Positions 1 through 8,778 of a stretch of DNA of 20,681 nucleotides are shown piece after piece. Each line of letters begins with the position of its first letter. Position 1 is the stretch's first letter. This DNA comes from a virus, in the IMG/VR virus record IMGVR_UViG_3300027754_000521, positions 1 to 20,681 of that record. One strand, 5' to 3'. A program made the position numbers and the translations under genes. Under the pieces are notes generated by a model that was not told where the DNA came from, did not search any database, and saw only the letters and a list, made by a program, of their open reading frames with translations.

Positions 1-1190
1 GCTTGTGCTGCCACATTCATATCTACTACAGCAGATATATATGCAGTTTGTGTTGCAGATGCTGCGCTGTATCCGACATTATCTGCAAGACCCCAACGAT
101 TTGTTGACCCGGCAGTGGTATAGAAGAATGCTGACCCTGATGGGCTTGCACCACTATCTTGTACCACAAGACCGCCTTGTGCATTACCACCTGGCACTGA
201 TCCACTATTAACCAAGATAAAGCGATCTTCAATATTTAAATTAGTTGTATTGACCGTTGTCGTTGTTCCATCAACAAAGAGGTCACCACTAACTGTTAAG
301 TTTTGTGGGAATGTAAAGTTTGACGATGCAAAGGTTGTTCCTGAAATACTACCCAATGATACTTGACCAGAACTACTGATTGTACCAGCAGGAAGTAATG
401 GAGCCACTTGTGCAGACGAAGAAACAATTCCTGCGGAAACATTACTTAATCCAGTGAAGGAAACTTGACCCGATGATGATACCGTACCAGCAGGAAGTTG
501 TGCTGAACTACTGAAGATACCTGATGGGATATTGGTTATTCCCGTATAGGAAATCTGACCAGAACTACTGACGATGCCACTTGGAAGTGATGCGGCACCA
601 ATATTTGTTAATTGACTACCATCGCCTTTAAAGGCCGAAGCAGTAACTCCACTAGTTACAATTACCGAACCACTGATTGTTTGGGTACCAACAAAGGTGT
701 TTGACCCAGTAGTTGCTAATGTCGCAATGCCTGTTGTACTACGAACATCAACTTGAGCAGAACTACTGACCGTACCCGCAGGTAAAAATGCTACTACTTG
801 AGTAGAACTAGATACGGTATCTGCTGGTAAATATGTTTTAACTTGCGATGAACTTGATGCAACACCTTGTAATTGTGTCTGTAAAGCATACGAACTTGTT
901 GCTGTGTTTAGTGCATTGATAGAAACATCTTGTACATTATTTTTAGTTGCTATGGAAGAACTAAAGGTGGTATAATTTGTAGTTTGCGTTATATCAATTT
1001 GTGCTGAACTTGATACGGTTCCGGCGGCACTTACGCCAGTTAATCCACTACCATCACCAACAAACGATCCAGTAAACGAACCAGAAATTTTTGTTGTTGC
1101 TGCAGCGGTGGTTATTGATTGCGAACCTACTGTTACGGAATTTAAGGACGCATCAGACCCCGATACTATAATTTTTTTCCATTCTGCCAT
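1..1190 (-). CDS. Tail fibre/adhesin protein, N-terminal part (runs off left edge)
   Basis: The reading frame starts at ATG 1190-1188 (MAEWKKIIVSGSDAS), preceded by a GGAG Shine-Dalgarno, and stays open to the left window edge: 396 codons are visible with no stop. The protein is rich in Ser, Thr, Gly and Ala with almost no Cys or Trp. It carries about ten SSSxQ[VI] repeats (for example GTVSSSAQV) at 20-25 residue spacing, a [17 protein letters not shown] motif, the block TTGIATLATTGSNTF also found in two neighbouring genes, and later LNIEDRFILVNSGS, a segment I recognise from T4-like tail fibres. Inference: a trimeric beta-rich fibre whose first residues attach to the baseplate or another fibre. 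It is the fifth and last fibre gene in view and lies 26 bases after the preceding one. The C-terminal receptor-binding tip is outside the window, so specificity cannot be judged. Confidence 0.8.
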   Translation of the reverse strand, partial: MAEWKKIIVSGSDASLNSVTVGSQSITTAAATTKISGSFTGSFVGDGSGLTGVSAAGTVSSSAQIDITQTTNYTTFSSSIATKNNVQDVSINALNTATSSYALQTQLQGVASSSSQVKTYLPADTVSSSTQVVAFLPAGTVSSSAQVDVRSTTGIATLATTGSNTFVGTQTISGSVIVTSGVTASAFKGDGSQLTNIGAASLPSGIVSSSGQISYTGITNIPSGIFSSSAQLPAGTVSSSGQVSFTGLSNVSAGIVSSSAQVAPLLPAGTISSSGQVSLGSISGTTFASSNFTFPQNLTVSGDLFVDGTTTTVNTTNLNIEDRFILVNSGSVPGGNAQGGLVVQDSGASPSGSAFFYTTAGSTNRWGLADNVGYSAASATQTAYISAVVDMNVAAQ

Positions 1191-1216
1191 ACTAATTTCT
1201 CCAAAGAGTTAAATGT

Positions 1217-2098
1217 TTACGTACCGAGATACAATTCACCAGATGCGGAATAAAAAATCGTACCCGCTACTGATGCGCTAGGGGTAGATCTTGGTTTAAG
1301 GACCAACACACCATCTTCAGTTATGGTGGTTGACCCTGAAATAATAACATCACCATTTTTAAATATGGTAGTTTGCTTATATTGATAATTATTGTATTTA
1401 TTGCCAATCAGTAATTGACTGTCAGAACTTTGTGAGGTATTTAATGTGGTAAATGTTAATGCTGACCCATCCCCGACAAATGACCCGGTAAATGACCCTG
1501 AAAAATTAGGACTTAATACAAATAACGCAGTAGTGGCATAACTGGCCGATGCTATACTGCCAAAGAAGGATCCACTAAATGACCCCGTGGCATTTTCAGT
1601 AACACTTACTAATGCCCGAACTAAAATATTAGATTGTGATGGGGGTGTTGCAACGAAGGCAAGTGTCGGACCAGTTAAACTGTAATCTGCGACATTTGTT
1701 AATGTTAAGCCTTCAACAGATACAACGAGTGAATTTATATTATAACTTTGGGATAATATATAGTTTGTTGTTGACCCATTGCCTACAAAGGTGTATGTAT
1801 CAATGCTGAGTGTGGATTGTGGTCCGGTTGGTCCACTTGGTCCGGTTGGTCCTTGTATGCCCTGTGAACCTTGCCCACCTTGATCACCGGTATTGCCTTG
1901 TGGTCCTGTAGGTCCAGTAACGCCAATGCTACCTTGTGATCCAGTGGGTCCAGTGGGTCCAGTGGGTCCAGTGGGTCCACCTGGCATATTTGTGAGTTGA
2001 CTACCATCGCCTTTGAAGAACGATGCAGTAACTGAACCGGATACATTAATACTCCCGCTGGATATTAATCCTTTACGGGCAACAAACTCATTCGCCAT
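1217..2098 (-). CDS. Short collagen-like tail fibre protein
   Basis: 293 residues. It begins [12 protein letters not shown], nearly identical to the start of the next upstream gene, so the two probably share a docking site. Residues 41-94 form an uninterrupted Gly-X-Y tract (18 triplets, mainly GPT and GPQ), typical of phage collagen-like trimeric rods. Then comes a beta-rich segment (about residues 100-165, [15 protein letters not shown] and following) resembling small beta-domains seen in phage fibres. Next are [17 protein letters not shown] and SYATTA motifs shared with the other fibres. The end ([17 protein letters not shown]...LYLGT) resembles the C-terminus of many short fibres. Start at ATG 2098-2096; a GGGATA sequence lies just upstream. 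The long Gly-X-Y tract produces spurious open frames on this stretch. Structural role is likely; the ligand is unknown. Confidence 0.82.
   Translation of the reverse strand: MANEFVARKGLISSGSINVSGSVTASFFKGDGSQLTNMPGGPTGPTGPTGPTGSQGSIGVTGPTGPQGNTGDQGGQGSQGIQGPTGPSGPTGPQSTLSIDTYTFVGNGSTTNYILSQSYNINSLVVSVEGLTLTNVADYSLTGPTLAFVATPPSQSNILVRALVSVTENATGSFSGSFFGSIASASYATTALFVLSPNFSGSFTGSFVGDGSALTFTTLNTSQSSDSQLLIGNKYNNYQYKQTTIFKNGDVIISGSTTITEDGVLVLKPRSTPSASVAGTIFYSASGELYLGT
1817..1978 (-). repeat. Collagen-like Gly-X-Y tract (18 triplets)
   Basis: Within the 293-residue fibre gene, codons for Gly-X-Y triplets run without interruption, beginning with four consecutive GPT triplets encoded by near-identical 9-base units (GGTCCAGTG on the plus strand repeated four times around 1939-1974). 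Threonine and glutamine occupy most Y positions and proline mostly X. This suits bacterial/phage collagen helices that do not depend on hydroxyproline. Confidence 0.9.
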
Positions 2099-2134
2099 AT
2101 TATCCCTTTTTCACATTTCCAAAGGTTAGTACAA

Positions 2135-2163
2135 TGGGGTGGGTAGGATTAGTACCCACCCCA
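2135..2163 (-). terminator. Perfect 10-bp hairpin between two fibre genes (terminator or attenuator-like)
   Basis: Arms TGGGGTGGGT (2135-2144) and ACCCACCCCA (2154-2163) pair perfectly around a 9-base loop, in the 86-base gap between two fibre genes. It is very GC-rich in an AT-rich surround. On the transcribed strand it is followed by ATTGTACTAACC, not a clear U-run, so it may attenuate, stabilise the upstream mRNA or mark processing rather than terminate fully. Confidence 0.55.
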
Positions 2164-2184
2164 CTTACTACGGTATATATTTTA

Positions 2185-3858
2185 TTATAATGCCCGAATC
2201 GCCGTCTTGACCGTCCATGTACCCGAAGTATTTGTAAACTTCAATCGAATTAACGAGCTAAGAATATCCACCGCAAATATTGCTTGGGCGGTATTACCAA
2301 TGTCATTTGTCGAAATATCAGTATATTCTACATTGACCGCATTAGATACGACCATCACAGTACCCGTTCTGTAATTTATGGTGTCGTTGATTGCGTAATC
2401 AAAAAATACGGCGGTACCGGTTGCTGTTGATACCGTGGAAACCACTTGATTAACTACCGGACCAACAATGCCGGCGACACTACTACCAGAATAAAATCCC
2501 GTTGCAGCGGTAACTGCTGCAAATGATGGTGCACTCGTAGATTGTAATGTGGTGATATTAACATTCACCCCATTAAGTTTAATCTGACCTTGTGCATCAC
2601 CCGATGCGGACGATGAAACTGCACCACTTATCTTATTTTGTATACTATTGTAATCTACTTGTCCTGATGAGGAAAACATCCCCACCATTGAGCCACTGAT
2701 TGTTCCTAATACACGAAGGGACCCAGTTACACTCATTACGTCATCTGCTGTATCACCAAATTTGGTAGAACCCGATTCGTAAATTATTGACGAACTAACA
2801 TATTCTGTTTGTACTTGTTGTGCTGTTAACGTGCCTTCTACTCGTACATCTTGTGGAAAATAAAATGCCGCATTACTAAATGTCGTACCCGTAATCGTAT
2901 TGAGATTTACGGTAGATGCAAATGACGCGGTTTGTGGTATAAATGTAATGCTGGTTGCTGCTGATGCTGTGGTCGCAAACGATGCTGATGTTGCCGTAGT
3001 TGCGGTGATTGCTGCCGATGCCGTGGTTGCAAACGATGCAGATGTACCTGATAAGGCATTAAATTGTGCAGACGAAGAAATCGTTCCGCTTAACTTATTC
3101 GCAATAGAATTATAATCTATTTGACCAGATGAGGACACTACTCCTGGCAGGGCGTCAATAATTTGCGCGGAAGAAGATACAGTTCCTGCTGTTGTGCTGA
3201 TTGTAACAGTTTGTCCGGATGCATTAGTAGAAATGCCCGTACCACCAGTAATTGTTAATGCTTGTGTTTTGAGATTAACGGTACCAGTGCCCGTGCTACC
3301 TGTTACACCAAGTGTTGATGCAACTCCAGTTAATCCACTGCCATCACCAGAGAACGACCCAGTGAACCCAGACGCACTTACCTGTCCTTGTATATTTTGG
3401 GTACCAACAAATGTATTGGAACCAGTAGTTGCTAAGGTAGCAATACCCGTGGTGCTGCGTACATCAACTTGACTTGATGAGGAAACCACACCACTTGGAA
3501 GGTTAGCGGTTACTTGTGTAGAACTAGATACGATACCTGATGGAATACTACTTAATCCCGTATAGGATACCTGTCCTGAGCTAGATACGATACCCACAGG
3601 AATACTACTTAATCCCGTATAGGATACCTGTCCTGAGCTAGATACGATACCTGATGGCTTATTGTCAATTGCATTCCATTGTACATAGGATGCACTATCC
3701 GCAGTAGATAAGGAACCAGAGAATGACCCGGTAAACGACTGCGCAGTGACACCATAACCAGTTGCATTAATAGCACCACTAACTAATAGCGAACCAGTGA
3801 TTTGTGCCCCACCGGTTTGGGCAATTATACCTCGTCGTGCTACAAATTCATTCGCCAT
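2185..3858 (-). CDS. Tail fibre protein with SSSxQ repeats
   Basis: 557 residues starting [12 protein letters not shown], the same N-terminus as the following 293-residue fibre. The body is low-complexity Ser/Thr/Ala/Gly with at least eight [IVT][VI]SSSxQ repeats, including an almost exact tandem duplication of a 19-residue unit (DNA 3542-3651). It also has the TTGIATLATTGSNTFVG block, a GSFSGDGSGLTGV motif, and a double SASFATTASA segment. The last 80 or so residues (from INYRTGTVMVV to TWTVKTAIRAL) look like a compact beta-domain homologous to the end of the 465-residue fibre (compare YTDISTNDIGNTAQ with VTDISSTDVGDTSD). Inference: a trimeric fibre shaft with a C-terminal tip domain. GGAGATTCCCG lies before the ATG. 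A promoter-like element sits 33 bases upstream of the start and a strong hairpin follows the stop. Confidence 0.82.
   Translation of the reverse strand: MANEFVARRGIIAQTGGAQITGSLLVSGAINATGYGVTAQSFTGSFSGSLSTADSASYVQWNAIDNKPSGIVSSSGQVSYTGLSSIPVGIVSSSGQVSYTGLSSIPSGIVSSSTQVTANLPSGVVSSSSQVDVRSTTGIATLATTGSNTFVGTQNIQGQVSASGFTGSFSGDGSGLTGVASTLGVTGSTGTGTVNLKTQALTITGGTGISTNASGQTVTISTTAGTVSSSAQIIDALPGVVSSSGQIDYNSIANKLSGTISSSAQFNALSGTSASFATTASAAITATTATSASFATTASAATSITFIPQTASFASTVNLNTITGTTFSNAAFYFPQDVRVEGTLTAQQVQTEYVSSSIIYESGSTKFGDTADDVMSVTGSLRVLGTISGSMVGMFSSSGQVDYNSIQNKISGAVSSSASGDAQGQIKLNGVNVNITTLQSTSAPSFAAVTAATGFYSGSSVAGIVGPVVNQVVSTVSTATGTAVFFDYAINDTINYRTGTVMVVSNAVNVEYTDISTNDIGNTAQAIFAVDILSSLIRLKFTNTSGTWTVKTAIRAL
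3542..3651 (-). repeat. 57-bp tandem duplication inside fibre gene
   Basis: A 53-base stretch beginning GGAATACTACTTAATCCCG at 3542-3594 recurs without a mismatch at 3599-3651 (period 57 bases = 19 codons). It encodes two copies of the GIVSSSGQVSYTGLSSIP unit. The identity at DNA level, including synonymous positions, indicates a recent duplication or ongoing slippage/recombination compared with the other, diverged SSSxQ units. Confidence 0.9.
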
Positions 3859-3891
3859 CGGGAATCTCCAAAAAATACAAGGGGGTCAATA

Positions 3892-3900
3892 TATAAATAG
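3892..3900 (-). promoter_or_regulatory. CTATTTATA element upstream of the 557-residue fibre gene
   Basis: The coding (minus) strand reads CTATTTATA, 33 bases before the ATG at 3858. The same 9-mer occurs in two other intergenic gaps (9297-9305 and 14538-14546), also 23-28 bases before starts. It is the exact reverse complement of TATAAATAG, which contains the T4 late-promoter core TATAAATA. It could be this phage's own late -10 element on the gene strand, or a T4-style late promoter firing antisense. The sequence does not decide which. Confidence 0.4.
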
Positions 3901-3907
3901 TTAGATA

Positions 3908-5305
3908 TTAAGGTAAAATGGGGAATAGTTTAAACAAACTCTGCACTGTCCATGGGTATGATCCGCTACCTACACTCTCTGCTCGTAGTTTAATATAACC
4001 CCCACTTTGGACCAATGAAAACCGTATATCCGAGGTATCTCCAACGTCCGTACTGGATATGTCTGTAACTGTCGTATTGCTACCACTCCATCCTGCCAAA
4101 ATAACGCCTACACGAAGGCCACCAGCACGGGAGGCAACATACTCAACCGTTGCGGCACAGAAGCTGCCAGTGGGGATGAACGGCATTACATATTCGGTTG
4201 CCCCGAAAATGCCCGATGTAATCGATCCTGTAAAGATTAAGGATACAGCTCCTGCGATTAATTTATATTCGTTGGATTGTACACGATTGGGAACGATAGT
4301 AGAACCACTAACATATGTTACTACTTGCCCCGAACTGGATACCGTGCCATCAGGTAATGATTCTACAATTTGGGTAGAACTGGATACAGTATACGCTGGT
4401 AGTGACGGTACTCCATCCGCTGTAATATAGACACTATTATCTACTGTGCCATCGGCTTTGAGAAATTGGGTTGTTAACCCCCCATCAACAATAAACGCTG
4501 ATGACGATACTGTACCAGAAATAATTTGATTACCCGTAAAGGTATTGGACCCTGTGGTAGCAAGGGTAGCAATTCCTGTCGTATTTTTGACATTAATTTG
4601 ACTTGATGCCGATACCGTTCCTGCGGGTACACTTGCTGCATTTGCCGCGTAACTTGCCGTGGTTGCATAGGATGCACTGACCGCAATACTTGCTGATGGG
4701 ACATTGGTAGCTACGGTTCTGCCAACATACTGGTTTGCCGTAATAGACACATATTGTGAATTTGACGGGGCAACACCAGAAGAACTAAACTGTAGAACGC
4801 CCGTCTTATAATCAAATGAATAATTGTTAGTGGATACTTGGTCCGCTGATACAACGCCTGACCCAGTAGTAGTTATGAATACTCGCGCCAAATATCCAGG
4901 AGGACTATCTTCTGTAGTGGCGTTTGCTAACGCCGGTACTGAATATTTTGGTGAAATAAAGCTTGTTTTTTGATTAGCGTCAATTAATTGAGCACCGATA
5001 CCAGCACTTGACCCCGAAGGATCTACTACAAACCATACCTCATTATTGAGGTTGGATTTGGTCATGGTTTGACGATAATAATATTTTAATACGGATTGCC
5101 CATTAACAGAATATGTTGTGCCACTCTGTCCACTTCCGCTAAATGGTAAACTGCTTGATGGAATTAAATTTTGATCCGTATACACTTCAGCCGCATTAAT
5201 ATCCAGTACGGATGTAAATGCTTCTTGTCCATCCGTATACCCATCATGCGTATACCGTCTACTTTGTAAAAGTCGTGATGATTTTTTGGAATTATCTATT
5301 GGCAT
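3908..5305 (-). CDS. Tail fibre / baseplate-attached fibre protein
   Basis: 465 residues starting MPIDNSKKSSRLLQSRRY. Residues 1 to about 200 form a distinct region (LQSRRYTHDGYTDGQEAF, VLDINAAEVYTDQN, then VWFVVDPSGSS and YLARVFITTTGSGV) with more aromatic and charged residues than the shaft, plausibly the attachment and a globular shoulder domain. From about 205 the shaft motifs appear: [16 protein letters not shown], SSSxQ repeats, TTGIATLATTGSNTFTG. The last 75 residues (GGLRVGVILAGWSG to FKLFPILP) are a beta-domain homologous to the C-terminus of the next fibre. The start lies 8 bases after the upstream 1006-residue gene, with AGGAA overlapping that gene's stop, so translation is probably coupled. 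Structural assignment is from composition and shared motifs; receptor and exact position on the virion are unknown. Confidence 0.8.
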   Translation of the reverse strand: MPIDNSKKSSRLLQSRRYTHDGYTDGQEAFTSVLDINAAEVYTDQNLIPSSSLPFSGSGQSGTTYSVNGQSVLKYYYRQTMTKSNLNNEVWFVVDPSGSSAGIGAQLIDANQKTSFISPKYSVPALANATTEDSPPGYLARVFITTTGSGVVSADQVSTNNYSFDYKTGVLQFSSSGVAPSNSQYVSITANQYVGRTVATNVPSASIAVSASYATTASYAANAASVPAGTVSASSQINVKNTTGIATLATTGSNTFTGNQIISGTVSSSAFIVDGGLTTQFLKADGTVDNSVYITADGVPSLPAYTVSSSTQIVESLPDGTVSSSGQVVTYVSGSTIVPNRVQSNEYKLIAGAVSLIFTGSITSGIFGATEYVMPFIPTGSFCAATVEYVASRAGGLRVGVILAGWSGSNTTVTDISSTDVGDTSDIRFSLVQSGGYIKLRAESVGSGSYPWTVQSLFKLFPILP

Positions 5306-5313
5306 TATATTTC

Positions 5314-8300
5314 CTAACTAAAAGCAATGGTTATACTGGATACGGGGGTTGGATCTCCCTTGTATCGGACAATCACATACACTTCATTATATGCCGATTC
5401 CACATAAATACCATCGGCGTTTCTCACCGGCATTGTATAAGTAGTACTTGCCAAACTACCACCAGTGTTACCATACAACGCGATGGTTGAACCAAAGGGA
5501 TTTTGCCCATCGGTATTTGCTGTTAAATTTCCAACAAAGTTTGATATGGTTTTTGTTGGATCATAGAATCGTGCAGTGGTTAATGGAGTACCACTGGCGG
5601 TGCTACCACTTACAGACGATTCAAATAATACCAATGCGGCAACAGAATTACTTCCTGAAGTTTGCCAATCGGATAATACTTGTCCTGCTGTTATGGTCAT
5701 TGCGGTTTTGGTACCAGACGTAGTAAACTTACGAATATAATATTTGTAATCGCTGGTACTACTTGGATTGGTTAACCAATATCCATAGGTGCCGCCGGGC
5801 TTGACTACATATCCGGGTTTTACTTGTAAGTCGGTATTGCCCAAGGTATAAAATGCCGATGAGGTATTCCATGCACTACCACTAAATGTTAGTACTGCAT
5901 CCGTTGCTTGAATGCGATAGGCTTCCCCAACAAATGATTCTACTAGTGCAGTAGATGTGTCTGTGGATTGTCCCGCCCCATAATAGGCAAGACCCCCACT
6001 GGCGGCTGGCTGTCCAAATGCGCCGGCGGTGTGGAAACTAACGGTGCTACTTTTTGCCGTGGCACTACCGTTATAATTATATCCATTTACCGTAAAGGTA
6101 AACGTAGATGATCCCGTACCGATTTGGCTTACATTGTTTGTTGCGCCGGGCGCAAAGACGTATGCCCCGCCTAATTTGATAATATCATCTTCTTTTGGAA
6201 TCGTTGACGATGCACGGGCAGTTGTTCCTGTGGAATCAAACACCGCGTTCACCGTAGAAATTGTACTGGGTGTACCAGCGGACATTGCAACGGATATAAT
6301 ACCACTGGTATTGGTTACCGTTGTAGCAGTAACCGTAGCAATAGTACTGGCATAATACAGCGGATTAAATACTCCTGTAACCGAGCTTGAAATTCCGTAC
6401 GTGGATCCACTTAAGTATGGAGCACCACTCAATGATCGTGAGGTGGCAGTTAATGCCGTAATCGTAGTGCTGCCAGTTGCTGGAGTTTGTGTAGGTATAT
6501 TGGTACTAATAGTTGTTGTGGGTGCCCAGAATATTTCCACATTACTTGCGATAGGAGTGCTATAATTTCCTGAACTACTAGCAATTGCAATAGAAGCAGA
6601 AATATGATAATATCCACTTGCACTTACGCCACTTGCCGACCCACTGTATAGATATGGAGAAAATACGGTTGCGTATTTTCCATCCTGATATGCTGCCGGA
6701 ATAACTGCCGGATTGGCGGTATTGATTTTCGCAAGTGAAACCCCGTTAGTAGTTCCTGCGCCTGTTTGGGTAATAATTTGTCCAGAACTTGATGTATCCG
6801 TATCTGTTTTTGCACTGTTATTTTTAAATCTAAATGTAAATGACCCAGACACACTGAAATCCGTGGGTGTACCCGATAACAATGGACCCACTCCAAAGAG
6901 TTGTGTATCTACCGAGGAAGATACCGTTGTAGATCCTGCAGATACTGACGTATAGGTATACGTATAATTTGCATTATAGATTGGTGTAATACCAGAAAAT
7001 ATTGCACTACCGCTGGTAGCGAATCCTTTCGTATTTAAATAATTAATCGTTGCATTACTACTTGCACTAGGAATTCTACCGGTCAGTGCTGTGCCTGTAC
7101 CAGTGCCGCCTGTATTTGACGTATAGGTGCTATAAGTTTTTGTATTTGGTGCGGCGTCGGGCGCGGAGGATGATAATAATCCTGCTACGAAACGCAATAT
7201 TTCAGAAATATCTGTTTGTGGAGTAAAATTATTAAAGTATGACCCGTTTAAACTGGATTGCCAATTATTTGATGTTGGCATGCCCACATTAACATTAGAC
7301 GCTGAAATTTTACCTGTTAGACTACCAGATACACCACTACCACTTACATAGAGTGACCCCGTGATAACGGCTGACCCACTAAAGGGGAATCCTGTACCGG
7401 TGCTTCCCGATATATTAAGTGCGTAGGATGCAGTGGTTGCATATGATGCGGTGGTTCCTGATAACGCATTGAATTGAGTAGAACTACTGATTGCACCAGC
7501 AGGCATTGGTCCTGTAGAACCCGTAACACCTTGTGGTCCTGTTGGTCCGGTTGTGCCTTGTATACCAGTAGCACCAGTAACACCGACAATACCTTGTGGT
7601 CCAGTTGGTCCAGTGATGCCTTGTATACCGGTTGGTCCCGTGATGCCTTGTATACCAGTAGCACCAGTAACACCGTCAATACCTTGTGGTCCTGTGGAAC
7701 CCGTGATGCCTTGTAGTCCTGTTGGACCAGTGATGCCTTGTGGTCCTGTGGAACCCGTAACACCTTGTGGTCCTGTTGGACCGGTTGTGCCTTGTATACC
7801 GGTTGGTCCGGTGGTACCTTGCGAGCCTGTTGGACCAGTGATGCCTTGTATACCAGTAGCACCAGTAACACCGTCAATACCTTGCGGTCCTGTTGGTCCG
7901 GTGGTACCTTGCGAGCCTGTTGGTCCGGTGATGCCTTGTATACCGGTTGGACCGGTTGTGCCTTGTATACCGGTTGGACCAGTGATACCTTGTGGTCCAG
8001 TTGGTCCAGTGATACCTTGTGGTCCGGTTGGTCCAGTGATGCCTTGTATACCCGTTGCACCGGTGGTACCTTGTGGTCCTGTGGGTCCGGTTGTGCCAGA
8101 CCCTGCATTGAGTGCGTAACTTGCAGTTTGTGCGTAGGATGCAGATACCGCACTGTCCATTGACCCACTAACTCGCAATGCATATGAGGCGGTGAGGGCG
8201 GTGTCAGCAACCGTGATAAATGACCCCGTACCAACACGGGGTGCAATATTAGATTGATCAACTACGACATTATACGAATCACCTTTATCTATAACAACAG

Positions 8301-8334
8301 TTATATTAGGGATATCCAACTTAATATTACTCAT
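5314..8334 (-). CDS. Large collagen-like fibre/adhesin protein (1006 aa)
   Basis: Largest gene in the window. Residues 1-45 ([18 protein letters not shown]...) are a unique N-terminal head. Residues 46-80 contain TASYAL and [15 protein letters not shown] motifs seen in the other fibres. Residues 83-277 are about 65 unbroken Gly-X-Y triplets, mostly in 9-residue units such as GITGPTGPQ. After another [16 protein letters not shown] motif comes a ~650-residue Ser/Thr/Gly-rich, aromatic-containing region with no motif I can name, probably several beta-domains forming the tip; it ends [20 protein letters not shown]. Position directly after the tail tube and a small beta-sandwich gene suggests a baseplate- or tail-associated adhesin. 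Its ATG is 3 bases after the upstream stop, with no good Shine-Dalgarno, so translation may depend on coupling. Other open frames across the collagen tract are by-products of the repeat. Confidence 0.82.
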   Translation of the reverse strand: MSNIKLDIPNITVVIDKGDSYNVVVDQSNIAPRVGTGSFITVADTALTASYALRVSGSMDSAVSASYAQTASYALNAGSGTTGPTGPQGTTGATGIQGITGPTGPQGITGPTGPQGITGPTGIQGTTGPTGIQGITGPTGSQGTTGPTGPQGIDGVTGATGIQGITGPTGSQGTTGPTGIQGTTGPTGPQGVTGSTGPQGITGPTGLQGITGSTGPQGIDGVTGATGIQGITGPTGIQGITGPTGPQGIVGVTGATGIQGTTGPTGPQGVTGSTGPMPAGAISSSTQFNALSGTTASYATTASYALNISGSTGTGFPFSGSAVITGSLYVSGSGVSGSLTGKISASNVNVGMPTSNNWQSSLNGSYFNNFTPQTDISEILRFVAGLLSSSAPDAAPNTKTYSTYTSNTGGTGTGTALTGRIPSASSNATINYLNTKGFATSGSAIFSGITPIYNANYTYTYTSVSAGSTTVSSSVDTQLFGVGPLLSGTPTDFSVSGSFTFRFKNNSAKTDTDTSSSGQIITQTGAGTTNGVSLAKINTANPAVIPAAYQDGKYATVFSPYLYSGSASGVSASGYYHISASIAIASSSGNYSTPIASNVEIFWAPTTTISTNIPTQTPATGSTTITALTATSRSLSGAPYLSGSTYGISSSVTGVFNPLYYASTIATVTATTVTNTSGIISVAMSAGTPSTISTVNAVFDSTGTTARASSTIPKEDDIIKLGGAYVFAPGATNNVSQIGTGSSTFTFTVNGYNYNGSATAKSSTVSFHTAGAFGQPAASGGLAYYGAGQSTDTSTALVESFVGEAYRIQATDAVLTFSGSAWNTSSAFYTLGNTDLQVKPGYVVKPGGTYGYWLTNPSSTSDYKYYIRKFTTSGTKTAMTITAGQVLSDWQTSGSNSVAALVLFESSVSGSTASGTPLTTARFYDPTKTISNFVGNLTANTDGQNPFGSTIALYGNTGGSLASTTYTMPVRNADGIYVESAYNEVYVIVRYKGDPTPVSSITIAFS
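7504..8088 (-). repeat. Collagen-like Gly-X-Y tract (about 65 triplets, 27-bp units)
   Basis: A direct repeat of 9-base triplet-of-codons units, organised in imperfect 27-base (9-residue) modules of the form GPTGPQGIT or GPTGIQGTT, with occasional GIDGVTGAT and GSTGPQ variants. The [12 protein letters not shown] module occurs twice and a closely related [12 protein letters not shown] once, a higher-order duplication. Synonymous variation between units (GGT/GGA, CCG/CCA/CCT) shows the array is not freshly expanded. Because no unit contains a stop in several frames, this array makes long false open frames on both strands. Confidence 0.92.
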
Positions 8335-8337
8335 TCA

Positions 8338-8685
8338 TTATCTCGTCACCGCAGGGCGTATAGTAAACGGTCCTTCTAATAACCTACGGGTATTGTCAGC
8401 GGCAGAACCGCTACTGGCAATAATATCATATACATATTTCCGTTCTGTCATCGCAAGTGTTTGGACAGCATCCAATTCCACCATAAAGCTTCCTGATGTG
8501 TATGGTACCATCTTGGTAATAATAAATTGTCCGGCGAGTTCGTCCGTGGTATAATTTTCTCGTACCTGACCAGAGATACTATAGCCGGTTAGGTTCACTG
8601 GAGCACTTTGGTCATTTTCAATAAGAGTTACTAAAATTTTAAATGTTTCGCCTTGCCCAACACTTAAGGGTGTAAGTTCTGCCAT
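8338..8685 (-). CDS. Small tail-associated beta-sandwich protein (BppU-like N-terminal fold, tentative)
   Basis: 115 residues with no Cys, no signal peptide and no membrane segment. The pattern (GETFKILVTLIENDQSAPVN, then LTGYSISGQVRENY, a SGSFMVELDAVQTLAM segment, RKYVYDIIASSG, and a final LEGPFTIRPAVTR) matches the layout I know from small phage proteins whose fold resembles the N-terminal domain of baseplate upper proteins: an alternating beta-strand domain ending in VTR. It lies between the tail tube and the giant collagen-like fibre and overlaps neither; the fibre begins 3 bases after its stop. Inference: an adaptor or baseplate/fibre-attachment component. A terminator-like hairpin lies between it and the tube gene, so it may head its own transcript. 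Family assignment is from pattern memory only. Confidence 0.6.
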   Translation of the reverse strand: MAELTPLSVGQGETFKILVTLIENDQSAPVNLTGYSISGQVRENYTTDELAGQFIITKMVPYTSGSFMVELDAVQTLAMTERKYVYDIIASSGSAADNTRRLLEGPFTIRPAVTR

Positions 8686-8698
8686 AGTATATACCTAA

Positions 8699-8754
8699 AA
8701 AGAAGTGTCCCACCGCCCGATTATACTCTTATATAAGTATATGACAGTGGGACA
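8699..8754 (-). terminator. Terminator-like two-tier hairpin after the tail tube gene
   Basis: Arms TGTCCCAC (8706-8713) and GTGGGACA (8747-8754) pair perfectly. Inside lies a second dyad ATACT...AGTAT around CTTATATAAG (about 8723-8740). On the transcribed strand the outer stem is followed directly by CTTCTTTTT, as in an intrinsic terminator. It sits in the 93-base gap downstream of the highly expressed tube gene and upstream of the fibre block. Confidence 0.65.
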
Positions 8755-8778
8755 ACACCTTCTATTTTGACTGCCAGA

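Noticed and set aside
1-5305. Diversity-generating retroelement acting on fibre genes
   Set aside because: No reverse transcriptase and no template/variable repeat pair with adenine-biased changes was seen; the repeats are ordinary shaft modules.
7504-8088. Regular short repeats that might suggest a CRISPR array or satellite
   Set aside because: Units are contiguous 27-base modules in frame with a protein, with no unique spacers.
7553-8119. 188-codon plus-strand open frame encoding Pro/Val/Cys repeats (and two neighbouring plus-strand frames)
   Set aside because: Antisense shadow of the Gly-X-Y repeats; no ribosome site, opposite to all genes, and its length follows the repeat array exactly.
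7344-8261. 305-codon minus-strand open frame overlapping the large fibre gene
   Set aside because: It is the collagen tract read in another frame: the repeat units lack stops in that frame. Its product is a nonsense repeat, and the main frame has fibre motifs on both sides.
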